A stretch of 14,513 nt of DNA, from the NCBI GenBank assembly GCA_041913505.1, contig JAYSFC010000099.1, positions 1 through 14,513 of the forward strand. Direction: 5' to 3'. The position numbers and the translations under genes were made by a program. This stretch comes from JAYSFC01 sp041913505 (GTDB taxonomy: Bacteria > Pseudomonadota > Gammaproteobacteria > Burkholderiales > Burkholderiaceae_C). Positions 13,611-14,513 of the stretch are shown piece after piece. Numbering within the stretch: position 1 is the stretch's first letter; every line of letters begins with the position of its first letter. The notes beneath the pieces are model-generated. The model did no database searches and had not been told where the DNA came from. It saw only the letters and a program-made list of their open reading frames with translations.

Positions 13611-14513
13611 TTACTTCTCCGAACCGTCCAGCTTGGCGCGCAGCAGAGCGCCCAGGCTGGTGGTGCCGGCGCTTTCGCGGGCCGACTGGGCCGACAGGCT
13701 GGCCATGGCGCCTTGCTCGTCGGCCATGTCCTTCTGCTTGATCGACAGCTGGATGTTGCGCGACTTGCGGTCCACGTTGACCACCACGGCCGTCACTTCG
13801 TCGCCTTCCTTGAGCACGTTGCGGGCATCTTCCACGCGGTCGCGGGAGATTTCCGAAGCACGCAGGTAACCGACGACGTCTTCACCCAGATCGATCTCGG
13901 CGCCACGGGCGTCCACGGTCTTGACCTTGCCGGTCACCGTCTGGCCCTTGTCGTTCACGGCGACGAAGGTGCTGAACGGGTCGCCGTCGAGCTGCTTGAT
14001 GCCCAGGGAGATGCGCTCGCGGTCCACGTCCACGGCCAGCACGATGGCTTCGACTTCCTGGCCCTTCTTGTAGTTGCGCACGGCGGCTTCGCCGGGCTCG
14101 TTCCAGGACAGGTCGGACAGGTGCACCAGGCCGTCGATGCCGGCAGCCAGGCCCACGAACACGCCGAAGTCGGTGATCGACTTGATCGGGCCCTTGACGC
14201 GGTCGCCGCGCTTGGTGTTCTGCGCGAATTCCTGCCAGGGGTTGGCCTTGCACTGCTTCATGCCCAGGCTGATGCGGCGCTTGTCTTCGTCGATCTCGAG
14301 GACCATGACTTCGACTTCGTCGCCCAGCGACACGAGCTTGGACGGGGCCACGTTCTTGTTGGTCCAGTCCATTTCGGAAACGTGCACCAGACCTTCGATG
14401 CCGGGCTCGAGTTCCACGAATGCGCCGTAGTCGGCGATGTTCGTGACCTTGCCGAACAGGCGGGTGCCCGAGGGGTAGCGGCGCGAGACGCCCATCCAGG
14501 GGTCGTCGCCCAT
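13611..14513 (-). CDS. rpsA: 30S ribosomal protein S1, C-terminal part (cut by window edge)
   Basis: The frame is open to the right edge and ends in TAA at 13613-13611, leaving 300 residues. The Met at the edge lies inside conserved sequence (GDDPW then RRYPSGT), so it is internal and not a start. Three S1 RNA-binding domains are present, at about 16-86, 103-173 and 190-259. They correspond to domains 4-6 of the six-domain E. coli protein. GLVHVSEMDWTNKN and GLVHLSDLSWN are the hallmark strands. The last 40 residues are a low-complexity tail. S1 brings mRNA to the 30S subunit and helps unfold structured leaders. The gene is followed by ihfB in the usual order, after a 111-base gap full of hairpins. 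Confidence 0.98.
   Translation of the reverse strand: MGDDPWMGVSRRYPSGTRLFGKVTNIADYGAFVELEPGIEGLVHVSEMDWTNKNVAPSKLVSLGDEVEVMVLEIDEDKRRISLGMKQCKANPWQEFAQNTKRGDRVKGPIKSITDFGVFVGLAAGIDGLVHLSDLSWNEPGEAAVRNYKKGQEVEAIVLAVDVDRERISLGIKQLDGDPFSTFVAVNDKGQTVTGKVKTVDARGAEIDLGEDVVGYLRASEISRDRVEDARNVLKEGDEVTAVVVNVDRKSRNIQLSIKQKDMADEQGAMASLSAQSARESAGTTSLGALLRAKLDGSEK

Noticed and set aside
1..14513. Mobile element, CRISPR array, tRNA, rRNA or defence system
   Set aside because: No transposase, integrase, spaced repeats, terminal inverted repeats, RNA-gene signatures or nuclease/toxin genes were seen on either strand.

Overview
The window is a dense, very G+C-rich piece of bacterial chromosome. The rpsA–ihfB–lapA–lapB order, codon use and protein sequences point to a betaproteobacterium. 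The Comamonadaceae (Acidovorax, Alicycliphilus, Diaphorobacter and relatives) are the best guess, made from memory of protein similarity and not from a search. I see no rRNA, tRNA, CRISPR array, insertion sequence, phage gene or plasmid function. The largest gap between genes is 233 bases.

Layout. (1) Bases 1-1565, plus strand: the 3' part of a hydantoinase B/5-oxoprolinase-type gene, cut by the left edge. (2) Bases 1576-4837, minus strand: a three-gene ABC importer of the phosphonate (PhnCDE) class. Its order is binding protein, ATPase, then a single permease made of two PhnE-like halves. The binding protein resembles the PhnD-like subgroup called 'putative selenate' binding protein, so the substrate is open. 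Its 233-base upstream region holds two perfect hairpins and an A+T-rich 23-base palindrome. (3) Bases 5071-11260, minus strand: a complete six-gene Mrp/Mnh/Pha cation/proton antiporter operon, A(+B fused)-C-D-E-F-G, with every junction overlapping by 1 or 4 bases. (4) Bases 11356-14513, minus strand: the housekeeping block rpsA (cut by the right edge), ihfB, lapA, lapB and a small exported ComEA-like helix-hairpin-helix protein.

How they work together. The Mrp proteins form one membrane complex that exchanges external protons for cytoplasmic Na+ or K+, giving pH and salt tolerance. LapA and LapB are inner-membrane proteins that, in Enterobacteria, tune LPS synthesis through LpxC turnover. IhfB is one half of the nucleoid protein IHF, and S1 is the mRNA-binding ribosomal protein. 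The ABC genes should form one importer: periplasmic binding protein, ATPase dimer and a single two-part membrane channel. The oxoprolinase-like gene converges on the transporter with a 10-base gap, and no functional link is visible.

Most of the window is conserved core genome. The parts most worth a second look are the control region before the ABC importer, the fused permease, the tandem hairpins between rpsA and ihfB, and the mrpA start, which has no ribosome-binding site. I found no convincing wholly new multi-gene system.
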